DNA of 64,000 bases from Phragmites australis (Eukaryota > Streptophyta > Magnoliopsida > Poales > Poaceae), in NCBI RefSeq assembly GCF_958298935.1, contig NC_084943.1, forward strand, positions 5,962,001 through 6,026,000, read 5' to 3'. Below, piece by piece: positions 22,477 through 33,858 of this stretch. The first letter of the stretch is position 1. Every line of letters begins with the position of its first letter. The notes under the pieces are model-generated. The model made no database searches. It was given only the letters and a program-made list of their open reading frames with translations, and was not told the origin of the DNA. Both the position numbers and the translations under genes were made by a program.

Positions 22477-22545
22477 CCAGCAGGAATTGAACCCGCAAAT
22501 TTACCAATTATGAGTTGGGCACTTTAATCATTCAGCCATGGATGC
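22477..22545 (-). pseudogene. trnI-CAU: Plastid trnI-CAU remnant within the LTR
   Basis: The minus strand reads GCATCCATGGCTGAATGATT, then AAAGTGCCCAACTCATAATT, GGTAAATTTGCGGGTTCAAT and TCCTGCTGG. From memory this is the grass chloroplast tRNA-Ile(CAU) gene with two apparent changes (GGTTAAAGC read as GATTAAAGT), lacking the last five acceptor bases. The CAU anticodon lies in the loop CTCATAA. Loss of the acceptor 3' strand means it is not a functional tRNA. It sits 43 bases inside the LTR, in U3, so it either inserted into this LTR or belongs to the LTR family. Confidence 0.75.
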
Positions 22546-25452
22546 GCTTAAATTCAAAAAAATAATAAAAGCCTAATGCCTCTTTTTGATAAATCAATAA
22601 ATGGAATAAAAGTTTTGCTTGAGAAAAGAAAAGAAAACCCCTCCCTGGCCCAATCCCTCTCTCTCTCCCTCTTAGGCTCTCTCCCCCTCTCTCTTTTCCA
22701 CACAGCCCATCCCTGCCTAGCTGCGCTCACCAGCCCGCTCTCCCTTCCATGCCCCTAGGCCCACTCCCCTCCCCGCGTGTCCCCGCTCGGACCGAGCAGC
22801 CTTGGCCCACCTCCGCGTCATGCTAGCCCATGCTTCGGCCTACGCTTACCCTGCTCCCCCGCTCTCTCTGCGCACCAGACCCGCCCGTTAGGTGCTCCTC
22901 CTACCTTGTGCCCCTTCCTTTAAGCTCTCTCCGCGCAGTGTCCGGCACCACGCCTCAATCAACACCCCAAGAGAGGAAGGAAATCAAGCACGAACACATA
23001 GATGGAAGCACCGACCAAGGAGATGGAAAGAAGAAAAGATTGTGCGTCGGATTAAACACGGAAGGCCCGGAGTCACCGCAAAAATCTCGCCAGCCGCCGA
23101 TCCCTGCCCAAACTCAATCCACGCCCAAGCCAATATATACCCCCTCCTGACCCCCTAAGCACCGCACCGGCCCTCCATGTTCTTTTCCCTCACAAAACAT
23201 AGCCCCAAAGCCACCTGAGAGCCTCCTCCTTGAGCTCCCACCACCACCGCACCTCCTCGCCGTCGCCAAGCAATTGCACCACTCCCTAGCGACAACATGA
23301 CCCCTAAACGGGATCACAACTGCCCTCTCCTCGATATCCACCGCTCACCGAAGCTGCGCGACCACCGTTGCGTTGAATCCAAGCTTCTCGGACAAGCTCG
23401 AGATGCCGCTGAAGCTCCTCGTCATCTCCAGTCCACCACGGGCTGCCTCGATGGCGACATGTCCCCTGGGAAGACTCACCATCGCCTCCTCTCCATTTTT
23501 CGTTGCTCACCAAAGCTCCTTGGCCACCATGACGATGTCTTCGCTCCTCTCCGGTGACTACACCGCCGCACCCTAGCCGCGCCCCCAGTCAACCGAAGCA
23601 AGCCACGATAAGCCTCAATCGTCAGATTCAAATTGTGTGGCCACGATTAGATATTGGTTTGCCTTAGCCCACTCAGAAGTAATAATCCACATCAACGCAC
23701 TATGTAGACCTATTTGTCCTATGTGGCACAACCACGCTAGCCTGTTGAGCCAGTCAGCATGGCACGTCAGCTTATCTTTTTTCTTTTTCTTTTATTCCCT
23801 CTGTTGACGTCAGCCATTCGCAATAAATATATTTTCCTTTAAAAAATAATTCCTAAAATCTAATAAATCCAAAAATAGTTTTTCTTCAATATAAAAATTT
23901 GGTGAATTCTTTAATAAATTAAATTAGGGTTTTAAAATTTTTATCTCAGTAAAATAAATTTAATTAATTTTTTTAATTCTGTTAAATTCATTTAAAAGGT
24001 TTTCTTTTAATAAAATAAATGTTTTAATTATGAAAATTATGTTTTATTAATTTTGAAATAATTGTTTTAATATTTAAGTTTCTTTAATGTTTTTAATCGT
24101 GAAATTTTTGACAAATTAGAAAATGAGTTTTCAGTAGTAAAAGAATTATGAATAATCTATTTTAATTCTTTTAGAGTTTCTTTAATTCCTAAAAATTATT
24201 TTATTTCCTAAAAATTGTTAAAAAAATCCTAGAAAATACCATGAGCCTCCAAATCCCAGGAAAATTCTTGCACCTATCTTTCACCTTTCAAAAGCCATAT
24301 CTCCATCATCGTAACTCTGATATAATCGTTTCCTTTGCCGATAATTCACCAAAAATCATATAAATAAGAGATTGCATGAGTTGTTGATGTGTTTTTTATC
24401 TTTCTTGGTTCTTTGTGTTTATTGCCTTGTTTTCTTTTATGATTAGACTCCACAGAAGAAGTTTGCAGGTTTTCAAGACCTGGAGTTCGAAGATCCTGTT
24501 GAGCAATAGTATGAAGGCAAGTTGCCCTTAATGCATTTTGATCCTATGTTTTCTAAATGTTTTCGTTTTATAAAGTTGCATGCTTAAAATTGGTGGGAAA
24601 CCCATGATAGAAATACCTTAGTCCTTCTCAGATCTACCTTGTCGTCTTGATTTTGGTGGGATCAAGAGTAGTACTGCTTAGCCATGCTTGAAAAACACTT
24701 GGTTTAATAACTTGATAATGGTCTTATGCAACGAGATAAAATTGCGTTTTTAGCAACATGGAATAGGTAATTTAGCAAGAGGTTGGGTTGGTTGGCAAGG
24801 GTAGGTAGATGGTAGTCTTGCTCAATTTAATTAAGGACTGGTTCATGGTGCGATCGGACCAAGTTTTATAGTACAACCACAAGATTAGTATGGGACGGAC
24901 CTAGCTAAATAATTAGTTTTTTTTCCCAACATAGTGTAGACTAGGTAGATGAACGGGGAATGGATGAGATTTTCTTGGAACCATCTGGCGTAAGAGGAGG
25001 CTTCCATTGTTGAGGATATTTGTGTCACGCAGTAGTGAAACTTCAGCGGGTAGACACATATTAGGAGAAGACTTTGTAAAGGTCTTGCAGTGGATTCCTA
25101 GCACACAGCTCAGAAATATGTAAGAGTTTTCCATTGGCCAATGGATACTCGGCAAAATGGGATGACACGTCTTGAGGGTAAAGTATACAATCTTTGCAAA
25201 ATGTAAAATTGATATATTAGTTGTGCTCACGATTACGAGCGGCGAAGAATGCAATTCATGATTAGAGTACACTATTTTGGATAGCTTTGGGTTGGTGGTT
25301 CATTCATGATTGTCGGAACCATGTTTAAGGTGATCAACTTCGACTGAGGTCAAGAATGTTCTTGAGGTCATTTAATTCTGCATTTACTTTTTCTTTGTTC
25401 AAATGTTTATACTAAATTATGTTTTTATGCAAATAAGCTCATATAAGATTTA

Positions 25453-25792
25453 GACCATCTCCAGCAGATACTTTAAAAATTCGTCCCCTATAACACCATT
25501 ACAACATCCCCTAATACTATTACAGTACCTTCTATTTTTTTAATCTCAAGCAACTACCCTATTTTCTACCTTCTATTACTCTCCTCATTTCTTCAGACCC
25601 ACAGTCATACGCTGTAAACAGTATCCTCGTTTTCATGGCAACGTTGCCATTCACCTAGCGCTATAATGTCTCGGCTAAATCACTGTAGCGCTGGAAGCCG
25701 GCTCTGCTAGAGGCTGATACGGCCAGCAGCGAGCGGCAAAACCAGCGACACAGTGATGTGGCTACGTTTTGCTAGCTCCGCTGGAGCTGGCC
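25453..25792. mobile_element. Tourist-like (PIF/Harbinger) MITE nested in the LTR
   Basis: The 340-bp element has terminal inverted repeats GACCATCTCCAGCAGA and (reverse complement of the right end) GGCCAGCTCCAGCGGA, 13 of 16 matching, and is flanked by the 3-bp duplication TTA (25450-25452 and 25793-25795), the PIF/Harbinger hallmark. Its interruption of the gypsy LTR makes it younger than that LTR. It has no coding sequence. Confidence 0.85.
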
Positions 25793-26504
25793 TTATTATA
25801 TATTGTGATTGCCTTCCTATCATATTTTACCATAACTTGCGGAGTATGAGACGTACTCACGCTTGCTATAACCATACTGCCCAGTTGGGGAAAATTTTGA
25901 AGATTACTCTGAGGATGGAAGAAATCTAAAGTGTTGCTCTACATCAACTGCCTGTGAGAGATGCAGATGAGAAGACCGCGCTAGTTGCGCTCTTTATTTG
26001 CTTATTGACCCATAAAGGTCCTCTTTGTAAGAATAATTTTTTTATGTTTAGTTAATGATACTGTGTTATGCTATTATCTGTAAAATTTTCATATATTGAG
26101 ATTGATTTCTAACTTAATATATTATAATAGTATTGGTCTGCTCTTAGACTGGTCCGTGACATGTAGTTAAGGGCATATAGTCGAGTTCGACCGTGAGGAA
26201 ATTGCACCTAGTTGTAGACGCTTGTGCCATGAAAACGCTCTCATGTGATAGTGCTCTCGCTTCATCTCTGTCCATGTCGAAAACAGATACAGATATATAG
26301 TTTTGGACAAGATTTGTTCCTGGCAGTGTTGGAGCGAGTACGACTACGAGCTTCCCTGAACACAAGTACGCGGATTCTGCCTGACTATCAAAGCTCAAAA
26401 GTAAAGAAGGCAACACAAAACCTAAATGGTTATATTGTGGATGCATCCACAGAGTGGGTTGCTCGTCAAGCTTGCACTTCTTGGCAGCCCTAATGTCATG
26501 TCAC

Positions 26505-26576
26505 ACCGTCTGCGCTTTACTCCTTCTTTATCAATATAAATAAGTCAGCTCCCCTGCCCATTTCATTTTAAAAAAC
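26505..26576 (+). mobile_element. Extremely truncated LINE tail with 13-bp TSD
   Basis: Perfect 13-bp repeats AATGTCATGTCAC lie at 26492-26504 and 26577-26589. The 72 bases between them include TTCTTTATCAATATAAATAA and CAGCTCCCCTGCCCATTTC and end in ATTTTAAAAAAC, which resembles the final 3' UTR and A tail of grass L1 elements. It is a severe 5' truncation product of target-primed reverse transcription. Confidence 0.8.
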
Positions 26577-27085
26577 AATGTCATGTCACCCACTTCTTTG
26601 CTCTGCGTGGTAGGGTGCGGATCTAGGACTTGGCCTAGGACATAAGAAACTATGAAAGTTCTTCAAGAATTCTCTATTTAAAACTAGAATAGAGTGATAA
26701 AGCCTTGGAAAACAAAGGTGTCAGCCCGCGGCACGGGCCGCTCTATCTACCTTTCTTTTTTTTAGAACATACTCTTCAAATCAAATAAAAAGAAAAAATC
26801 AAGAACTCCAGGCTTGTGACTGTGGCTTTGGGTTCGGAATTAGGCTAGAACGGAAAGGTGTGAGCCAAAATCAATTCTACCGAGTGGCTCCATATGTATA
26901 GCCACACTTGGAATGAAAGCCGAAAAGTTTAGGGACTTACTAGCTGTCATCCGAGCAAATCACGGAGCCTCCTCACTCAAATTTTTGCATCGTTCGATTG
27001 GAATCCAACGTACCTCTGCCTTTCTTCTTCCTCCCAACGTAGAGCTTTTTCACAGACTGCCTCTCTCCCCCGCCGCCGCCCGTAC

Positions 27086-27508
27086 ATGTCGCCGCCCTAC
27101 TGTGGCGGGGTAGAGTCTCACCGGAGCACCGCGTCGGCAGCTGCTAGCCCGACCCTCCAGCGAGACCCTACCCCGACTATGGCAGCCTCCTCGCTGCCGC
27201 CTCCCATCACCACCTCCCACCACCACCTCCCACCACCGCCGTCGTCCTCCCCCTACTGTCGATCTTGCCCACCGCCCTCCTGCCGCCTTGCTGCACCGTC
27301 AAGTCATAGCCCACCGTCAATTCAATCGTCGCCTGCGGCCTTCTCTTCTAAGACCTCCAACACACCTAAAACCCTAGCCCCCAAATCCCTAATCCTAACC
27401 CTAAAGGCTTGCCAGAGTTCGCCGGAGCTGCAAAAGAAGGGCACAGGGCTGGAGCTGCTGGAAGAAGGAAAGGGAGGGGAAGAGAAAATTCAGGTGAGAG
27501 AGGGCTAA
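27086..27508 (+). CDS. Unidentified Pro/Ser-rich open frame
   Basis: A 140-codon frame starting at ATG 27086 lies in a locally GC-rich stretch and encodes a Ser/Pro-rich N-terminal half followed by a more charged tail (ELQKKGTGLELLEEGKG). No domain is recognised. About 230 bases after its stop comes sequence ending TTAATAAAGC followed by T and A runs (about 27765-27790), like the 3' tail of a LINE or a polyadenylated transcript. It could be a processed or captured gene 5' end, the start of a LINE ORF1, or chance in GC-rich DNA. I lean towards transposon-derived. Confidence 0.25.
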   Translation: MSPPYCGGVESHRSTASAAASPTLQRDPTPTMAASSLPPPITTSHHHLPPPPSSSPYCRSCPPPSCRLAAPSSHSPPSIQSSPAAFSSKTSNTPKTLAPKSLILTLKACQSSPELQKKGTGLELLEEGKGGEEKIQVREG

Positions 27509-27789
27509 GTTTTGCCTAGGCAGGTTATAGCAATAGCGAAAGTTTACGGCAAAGGTGGATAGAAAGTTTTAGGAACTAAGGATATGAAAGCCTTGGATAC
27601 ACAGCTGAGGGATATGTTTCTATCTTGTTTGTCTTTACTTTTTTGGTCTTTTACGTATTGTATTATTGTTTTGGTTAGGGCTGTGTGCATCTTTAATATG
27701 CAAATTTCGAGGGTAAACTTTTAAACTCTTATGGTTGTATCACCTCTATGTACCGATGAGTGTTAATAAAGCTTTTTTTTAAAAAAAAA

Positions 27790-29095
27790 TATTCTCTCAA
27801 TAAACACATCAATCAAGCGTACAGCGAACTGAGTTGTTGGGAAGCCTGCGCTACAATGCCAAATTACTTTTATTTAGGAGAATTCGGAGTTTGCCACTTC
27901 ATTGAACGGCGATTGATGATTTACCACTCGATGTCTCACTAACATTTGGTCCATGGTGAGTTGGGGTGAAAATCATACAAGTGGGTTGGGGTGAGAATCA
28001 TGCAAGTGGCGTGGTGTGGCGTGGCAAATTCTAAATTTCTCTTTTTCGTCATTGTTTTGTTTGTGTTGGTTCTAACTGAAAGTTTACTAAAAACCTTACA
28101 AGATGGCAACCGAAGTCTAGAAATTTGTAGTTACGCTTCATGTATCAGTAGTAGAGTGTTGTACAATAATCCTGATCAACTATATTCCTTTCATTTCGGT
28201 TTTTTTTCTGATTCTTTTTTCCGTTCATATTCTATTTATTTTCTCTCATCTTCAATAGCTTGCTTTCGAAGGGAAGCGCAAAAGGAAAGGAGAGAGAATC
28301 TCGTTCTTAAGGGAATGACTTTGAAAATACTTTCGTGACGAAAACCGTAAAGAGAAACTGTTGAAACGCTGAAGGAAACGAAAATCCTTTTACGACGAAA
28401 ATTTAGACCGTGAAGAAAAATCCTTGGCTATGGTCTAAAGCCAGGGTGAATTCCATAGATGGCTTCATTTTCCCTCGGTAACGTCAAAGGGCAGCCGCTA
28501 GCGAAGCAAGATTCTGGTTCATGACTAACATTACTGGTATGGTGGAGTTAATTTATGGCCACTATTTGCCGTATCACAAATTACTTATAAGAAAATATGT
28601 TCCATTTTAATAAGAGCAACAGATTCTCCATGTCTCAATATTTTCTTTTCCTGAAGAACACATTGTAAATGGCTAAAGGCAGTAGCCCTTCAGTTCTCCC
28701 GAGAGGCTAACAGAATATCTTTTAGTTTGTCTCCTCCTTTTCCTCTACCATAACTAAACATTCTTTTTAGACCATTAGGCTCCATTATATTACTTTTTCA
28801 TCGTTTATGGAAAACCCGTGTTTCCATTTTCATCTAGTAACTGCAATACATGATCCTATCATGCCAATTACCTAACATCTAATCCTTGTCGAATTTGTTA
28901 TTCTTGAAGTTCCATACTCGCAAGATAAAAGGGGGTAAATTACTCAAATGGTGGAAAGAAAATTTAGAAAAATCTAAATCAGATACGCTGCATAAACTAA
29001 ATGCAAAGAAAAGATTTGGCGATGGAGGTCAAAAGAATAAGTTGGTCCAAATAAAAGATTTGATAAGTCTCGAGAAGATATTTGTTCTTCTATTC
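27790..29095. other. Intergenic stretch, no gene recognised
   Basis: The short frames at 27991-28338 and 28886-29098 carry no motif. A small direct repeat (TGGGTTGGGGTGAGAATCAT versus TTGGGGTGAAAATCATACAA, about 27960-28005) is the only structure noted. Confidence 0.4.
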
Positions 29096-31150
29096 TAGTG
29101 AACCAGGGGCGGATCCATGGGCGGCTCAGGGAGGGGCTCCAGCCCCCTACCGCTTCGCATGCAATGACGCCGTCCGATATTTTTTACCATGGATGAGGGA
29201 GAGGAAGAAGAAAAGAGATAGGGAGAAGAGGAAAAGGAGGAACAGGAACAGGAGAAAAGGAGAGGTGGTTGAGCCTCCCCTACCCGCCATTGCAGTGAAC
29301 CATATGCATCATAGGTTGAGTTGCAGGCCTGTTGACTACTGAGTACAATGTTCCAAATCAAGATGCAGCCGGTAGAAGCTGGGAAAGGTTAATTCCAAGT
29401 CCTTTTTCATGGAACTTATTCCTCCACTAGAAAGTTGGCCACCTGCGGCCATACTTGACACAGTTGGAAATTGGCAGCAACCAAGTGTTTGATTCTTGCT
29501 TTGACGTGTTTGTTGCAGATATATTATTGACATTCTGCTGTGCATTGGCAATATCATTTAGAACAGGATCTTTGATGCTCTAACACATCTCATTTTTGTC
29601 ATCTCATTGTTCGCATCAACTACTTGCAGGGGAACAGCAATTCTAGGTAGGGATCTTAATGCCAAGTCAAACATTTCCGCCTCGGGTTTATAGTTCCTTG
29701 CTGGTTATTGCATTTCCATGGTTGACTGTAGCATTTATCCCATTTGAAAATGATGCCCACTTAAGGAACAAAGAAAAAGGGAAATGGAGTATATATGCAA
29801 ATCTTACAGGAGCCACTTGTTAAAAAGAGCATTTTATTTTATCAAAAAGAGTAATTACTTTCACGTGCCTTCTATCAAGCTGCAATATCATATGCATTTT
29901 TTATTACCTTGATGTGGCAAATATTCATTTCAGAGGTTGTCAAAATGCATCGAACATCTTTGCTCTTACCATGGAATTCCGACAAAGAAATAATTTAAGT
30001 TATTGGCCGGATAAGGATAAAGGTCACACATAAGTATGTGTTTTGTATTGTTGTCTCAAAAAATTCATCTAAAAGTCCAGGCAGTATAGTAAAATATCAG
30101 TAAAAACATGTTATTAATCATGTGGCTACTGAGTGTATTTACATTGTGCGTATCGCCATTTCGTCAAAGCATACTTAGCCACTGAGGACTGATTTGTCTA
30201 TGCTAGGATTTTCTTGACAAGACTATTTGCCACAGAATATATTCTATACAGAGGGAAAGGCCGGTGATATGGCATGTTGCAACAGGACATGTCAAGAGAT
30301 CAATTAGCTTGCAATATCTGATCTCCCTCTCCTCTTGCCCATATTATAAATACATGGTGCAGGCTTGCCTGAATGTCAAACCAAACAAGACAAGTCCATG
30401 AGTAGTGAACAAAAGTGAAGAGGAGGGAAGCCTTACATGGAGATGAGGAGCCTATCTCTATTAGCCAAGAATGGCTTGCCTATCTCCACCATTTGGTTCA
30501 TCAGGGAGTCCTTATGATGGATGAAATGTGGATGATGGTGAGCCTTCTGTGGCTAAGAGAGTGATTCTCATCCCCCATGCTAGGCTATCCCTCTTTCTAA
30601 TTCTCATTTCTCAATTTTTCTTTGAATCTCAAAGCTCAGTATCCGCTTTGATGGTGGTTTCGATCTTCAGCTCATGTTCATTTAGACCATTTGTCAGCGA
30701 TTAAGAAGCATGGTTTCAAGAATTAAGGTAAGAAGGCAATTAGAAGGAGGGTACGAAGTTTCAACTGATATAAGTCACTTCTTCTCTTCTTCAAATGTTC
30801 CTAGTCTAAACTTTTGCTTATATGAAATTTGACCAGAGTCAATGATCATTGTACCCTTTCAAGCGCAATTAAGATCACGTTTCCAAAACTTAGTACTGCT
30901 AAGAGTAACATTATTGTTTGCTTTCATAACCAATCAATTAGCTGTTTGGTTCCATCTAGGATTTTTAAGAAGAAGAATATATCCATGGCATCATTTTGAA
31001 AGCAAACAGGCACTAACCCATGCATGTATGCCTGAAGTGTGTGATAGGGCACAACTTTGTCGAACAGATCTTGAAGCAAATGAAAAGGGTGCACAATATA
31101 TATCACTATGGGGGTGTATGCTATTACAAAATCAATGTCAAAGTTTGATA
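29096..31150. other. Unassigned stretch with a possible hAT-like end
   Basis: CAGGGGCGGATCCATGGG at about 29104 resembles a hAT terminal repeat (CAGGGGCGGA), and GGGGCTCCAGCCCCC follows it as a short hairpin. No matching right end or 8-bp duplication was found. From 29350 to 31150 I see only anonymous sequence. The 103-codon frame at 30842-31153 has no motif I know. Confidence 0.3.
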
Positions 31151-31154
31151 TAAA

Positions 31155-31628
31155 ATGTTTTTTTATGAAACGGTAGGATCGTCCCCTACTGGTTATGTAT
31201 TAAATTTAAAATAAAGAGAGAGTTCAAAAATAGATTACCGACCAAAAACAAAAACCAAGAAAAGCCCTAAAATAGTTATTCTAAAGAAGAAAGCCATTGA
31301 CATGTCATCAACTCTAGAAGTTTTAGCTCGGTTAATTATTCGAGAGAAATCTTGCTTGAAAAAATGCCAAACTGCTTGAACAGTTGGGGGCGAATCATTG
31401 AAAACCCAGTCATTTCAAGTCACCCAGATGCTCCAGCACATGATTTTAATAATTTTCATTGCAAAAGGTATAGCAAGTCTTCTCTTGAAGATTCTGAAAT
31501 CCTAAAATAGACTAACATTGGGGTTGGACTAGAGATTCAACAATGCCCAACAGTTCCTAGAAAAATTGCAGGAGAGGAAAAGATGAAATCTAGTTTCTTC
31601 AAGTTGCCAAAGACATAGATCACAAGTA
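31155..31628 (-). mobile_element. LINE 3' fragment with zinc-binding motif
   Basis: The minus strand from about 31640 reads GALGDITCDLCLWQLEETRF, HLFLSCNFSRNCWALLN, then KRRLAIPFAMKIIKIMCWSI, the zf-RVT domain (CDLC...HLFLSC) and following tail of a plant L1 element. The left end carries a T run at 31160 followed by TATGAAACGGTAGGATCGTC, which is the reversed 3' UTR/A tail. The rest of the LINE is missing. It abuts gypsy copy B directly at about 31628, so it either truncated that element or inserted at its edge. Confidence 0.75.
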
Positions 31629-33138
31629 ATATCACCCAAAGCTTCGCCGAGAACCCATTTTTCGGATCAGTGGTTCTATGACAACTTTATCCCTCTCCCT
31701 GGCGAGCTGATGATCAATCGGGTGAAGTTCAACGATGAACTTTCCGGTGATGATTTAAGTGATGAGATAAGTAAATTTATGGATCAATACTCTAAGGATT
31801 ACAGCATCGAGTTTGAGCCACTTGGGTGCTAAGATAACTGTGAATGTCCAATTCACAGCAAGTCAGGATCAATCCTCATAGCTTCTAACAACACGGATTG
31901 TCAAGATACTAACCCGGAGCAATCCGATGAAACATCTATGATGGATCTGAACACCTCCTCTAGCGGAGGTTACCCCCAAGAAGTTTTCGCTATCGAAGAT
32001 GAGGGTGACGATCTGGGTAATCATGACGACGATCCTACAAACAAATAGGGTCTTTCAGCTCTGGGTGCGGGCAATGGTCAGCTCTAGACAAGCACACCAC
32101 CCCCTGTCCTTAACGAAGCCTTAGTCTTATTGTCTCTTGAACATCAATAGGGGCTAACCATTCTAAATCCATAACTACTAAAAGGATCCTTCCTCTACAA
32201 GAGGCATTCATGGGCCCTCTAACCACAGATCTAGCTGTCCCAGTCGGTAAGGATTGGATGGACTTGGTGGTTGACTTAACAAAGGAGAATATCATCCAAA
32301 CCGAAAACTCTCATCTGGAGCTAGCCGGAAGTAGTGCTAATCGGGACAGGTTAGGCAATACCCCATCGTGAGACGCATTGGAATCGGAGAGGTGAAACCC
32401 CATGAACAATGCTTCTAGAGATGACAATCGGGTGAACAACCGTCGTCGGACCTTGCCAATCAAAGGTCGTTCGATCAATGACTTGCATGAGATCATTGGC
32501 GACTGGCAGAGGCTCCCTAGGGCTTCTAAAGGGGCTTCATCTACTCCTTATCGATCTTATTGAGGAACATCTCGACATCGATCGAATTGGGACCAATCTC
32601 TAGTCTTCGTGGGAAACACCATTAGGGATGCTGGAACAAAGTAGGGTGCCATCAATGGATGACTGGCCTTCTCTCTAGATCTATAGAATGTAGGTTGGTC
32701 GGCAAGGTTCCGTTCTGAGACGATCGAGAAATACAATAGAAATACAAATCATGTTGAGTTTCACCATATCTATACCACGTCCATTCAAGCACCTAGTGGG
32801 AAAAACAAGGTAATGGCTAAGTACCTCCTTAATGCCCTTAAAGGGGTAACCAGGACATGGTTGACCAATTTACTTCTAGGAACAATCTACTCTTGGAAGC
32901 AGCTTTGCGATATATTCCGAGCTAACTTTCAGGGGACATACGTTTGCCCTGGTAAAAAAAAAAGATCTCTACCATTGTGAACAGACGGGGAGTGAAACCT
33001 TTCATGAGTTCGTACAGCGTTTTAGCAATATCCGGAACAACATCCCTAAGGTTAGCAACTACGACGTCATACAAGTAATCACTCGGGGGGGTCAAGAGCC
33101 GGAGATGTGTTGAAGATATCACCATCCAAGAGCCTGAG
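31629..33138 (+). pseudogene. Gypsy copy B gag, N-terminal part
   Basis: This aligns by eye with 11100-12600 (copy A) and 39240-39960 (copy C): 'GGTTCTATGACAACTTTATC', 'TCTAGCGGAGGTTACCCCCA' and 'TCCTTCCTCTACAAGAGGC' recur in all three. The gag domain is at about 32700-33110 (EFHHIYTTSIQAP, RTWLTNLLLGTIYSWKQL in broken frames). Stops and an added A-run at about 32957 disrupt it. The LTR and leader normally found before this point are missing, replaced by the LINE fragment. Confidence 0.7.
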
Positions 33139-33858
33139 ATGGTTAAGGAGTTAATGAGGATCGTCGATGAATCCGCTAAGGCTGAAGATGCACTTCTCTT
33201 CGTTAAGGAGAAGACTCGCGGCATCAAGCGCCCTCAACCCGGGCTCGAGGGAGACAAGGCCAAGGCAAAGCTCAAGAAGAACGCCAAGGGAGGTAAGGGC
33301 CAGAAAAATAATTCTAAGAAAGTTTTTGCAGATCTAGCTGACACTCATCCCGACAAGCTTCCTGATTCCTCCCGGGGCAAGAACTCTACACCATGCTCCA
33401 ACATACACGACTGTAGGCCCTGGTGCGACCTCCACCAGACTGACAACAATAGCCTCCACGAGTGCCGCCTCTGGAATAAAATGGTTAAAGTGGAGGTCAA
33501 GAAAGTGGCCAATGGAAAGAAGACCCAAGTCGCAGCTCAAAGCAGAGACTCCGACTCAGATGACAGTGAGGACAATATGGACCCGATGTCTTTTCAGCCG
33601 GAGAAGAGGACGATCAACATGTTTGGTGGTTCTACATCCTACGGGTCCAAGCGACTGTACAAGATAGTGGCGCGTGAAATCCTAGTAGCCCTCCCCAAGG
33701 GTCGTCAAGCCATTAAATGGTCAAACACCGAAATCTTCTTCGGCCAAGAAGATTGCCCTGATAACTTCATACGGCTAGGTTGCTTCCCAATAGTGGTCGA
33801 ACCTATGATAATAATTGTAGCGTTACCTGAGTTCTTATTGATGGAGGGAATTCCCTGA
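33139..33858 (+). pseudogene. Gypsy copy B gag C-terminus and protease start
   Basis: A 239-codon uninterrupted frame (ATG 33139) encodes the end of gag: VKELMRIVDESAKAEDALLF, a lysine-rich patch (KAKLKKNAKGGKGQKNN), a zinc-knuckle-like WCDLHQTDNNSLHECRLWNK and an acidic SRDSDSDDSEDNMDP. It then runs into the protease region with AIKWSNTEIFFGQEDCPDNF and GCFPIVVEPMI. A TGA follows at GIP. The protease continues in other frames to about 34290 (NSLNILFADTLKGMQIS, then FETAYNAILGRPTLAKFMA). In copies A and C the matching region is riddled with stops, so copy B is the best preserved. Confidence 0.8.

Larger units (their letters stand above)
22435..26161 (+). mobile_element. Giant solo LTR of a Tekay/RIRE3-type gypsy element, with TSD
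   Basis: The block starts TGTAACAACTCAAATTTTAC and ends CTTAGACTGGTCCGTGACA, giving TG...CA ends, and is flanked by the perfect 5-bp duplication TGTAG (22430-22434 and 26162-26166). Its layout matches the multi-kilobase LTRs of grass Tekay-like gypsy elements: a pyrimidine-rich and GC-rich first third, a long AT-rich middle, a stretch with GTATGGGACGGACC, and near the end TGCGGAGTATGAGACGTACT and CACGCTTGCTATAACCATAC. Nothing internal accompanies it, so the element was probably removed by LTR-LTR recombination. The 3727 bases include a nested Tourist-like MITE (25453-25792 plus its TTA repeat). Confidence 0.9.

Noticed and set aside
27086..27508. Calling this a real host gene
   Set aside because: Open frame in GC-rich DNA without any recognised domain, followed by a LINE-like tail. 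Kept only as a low-confidence entry.
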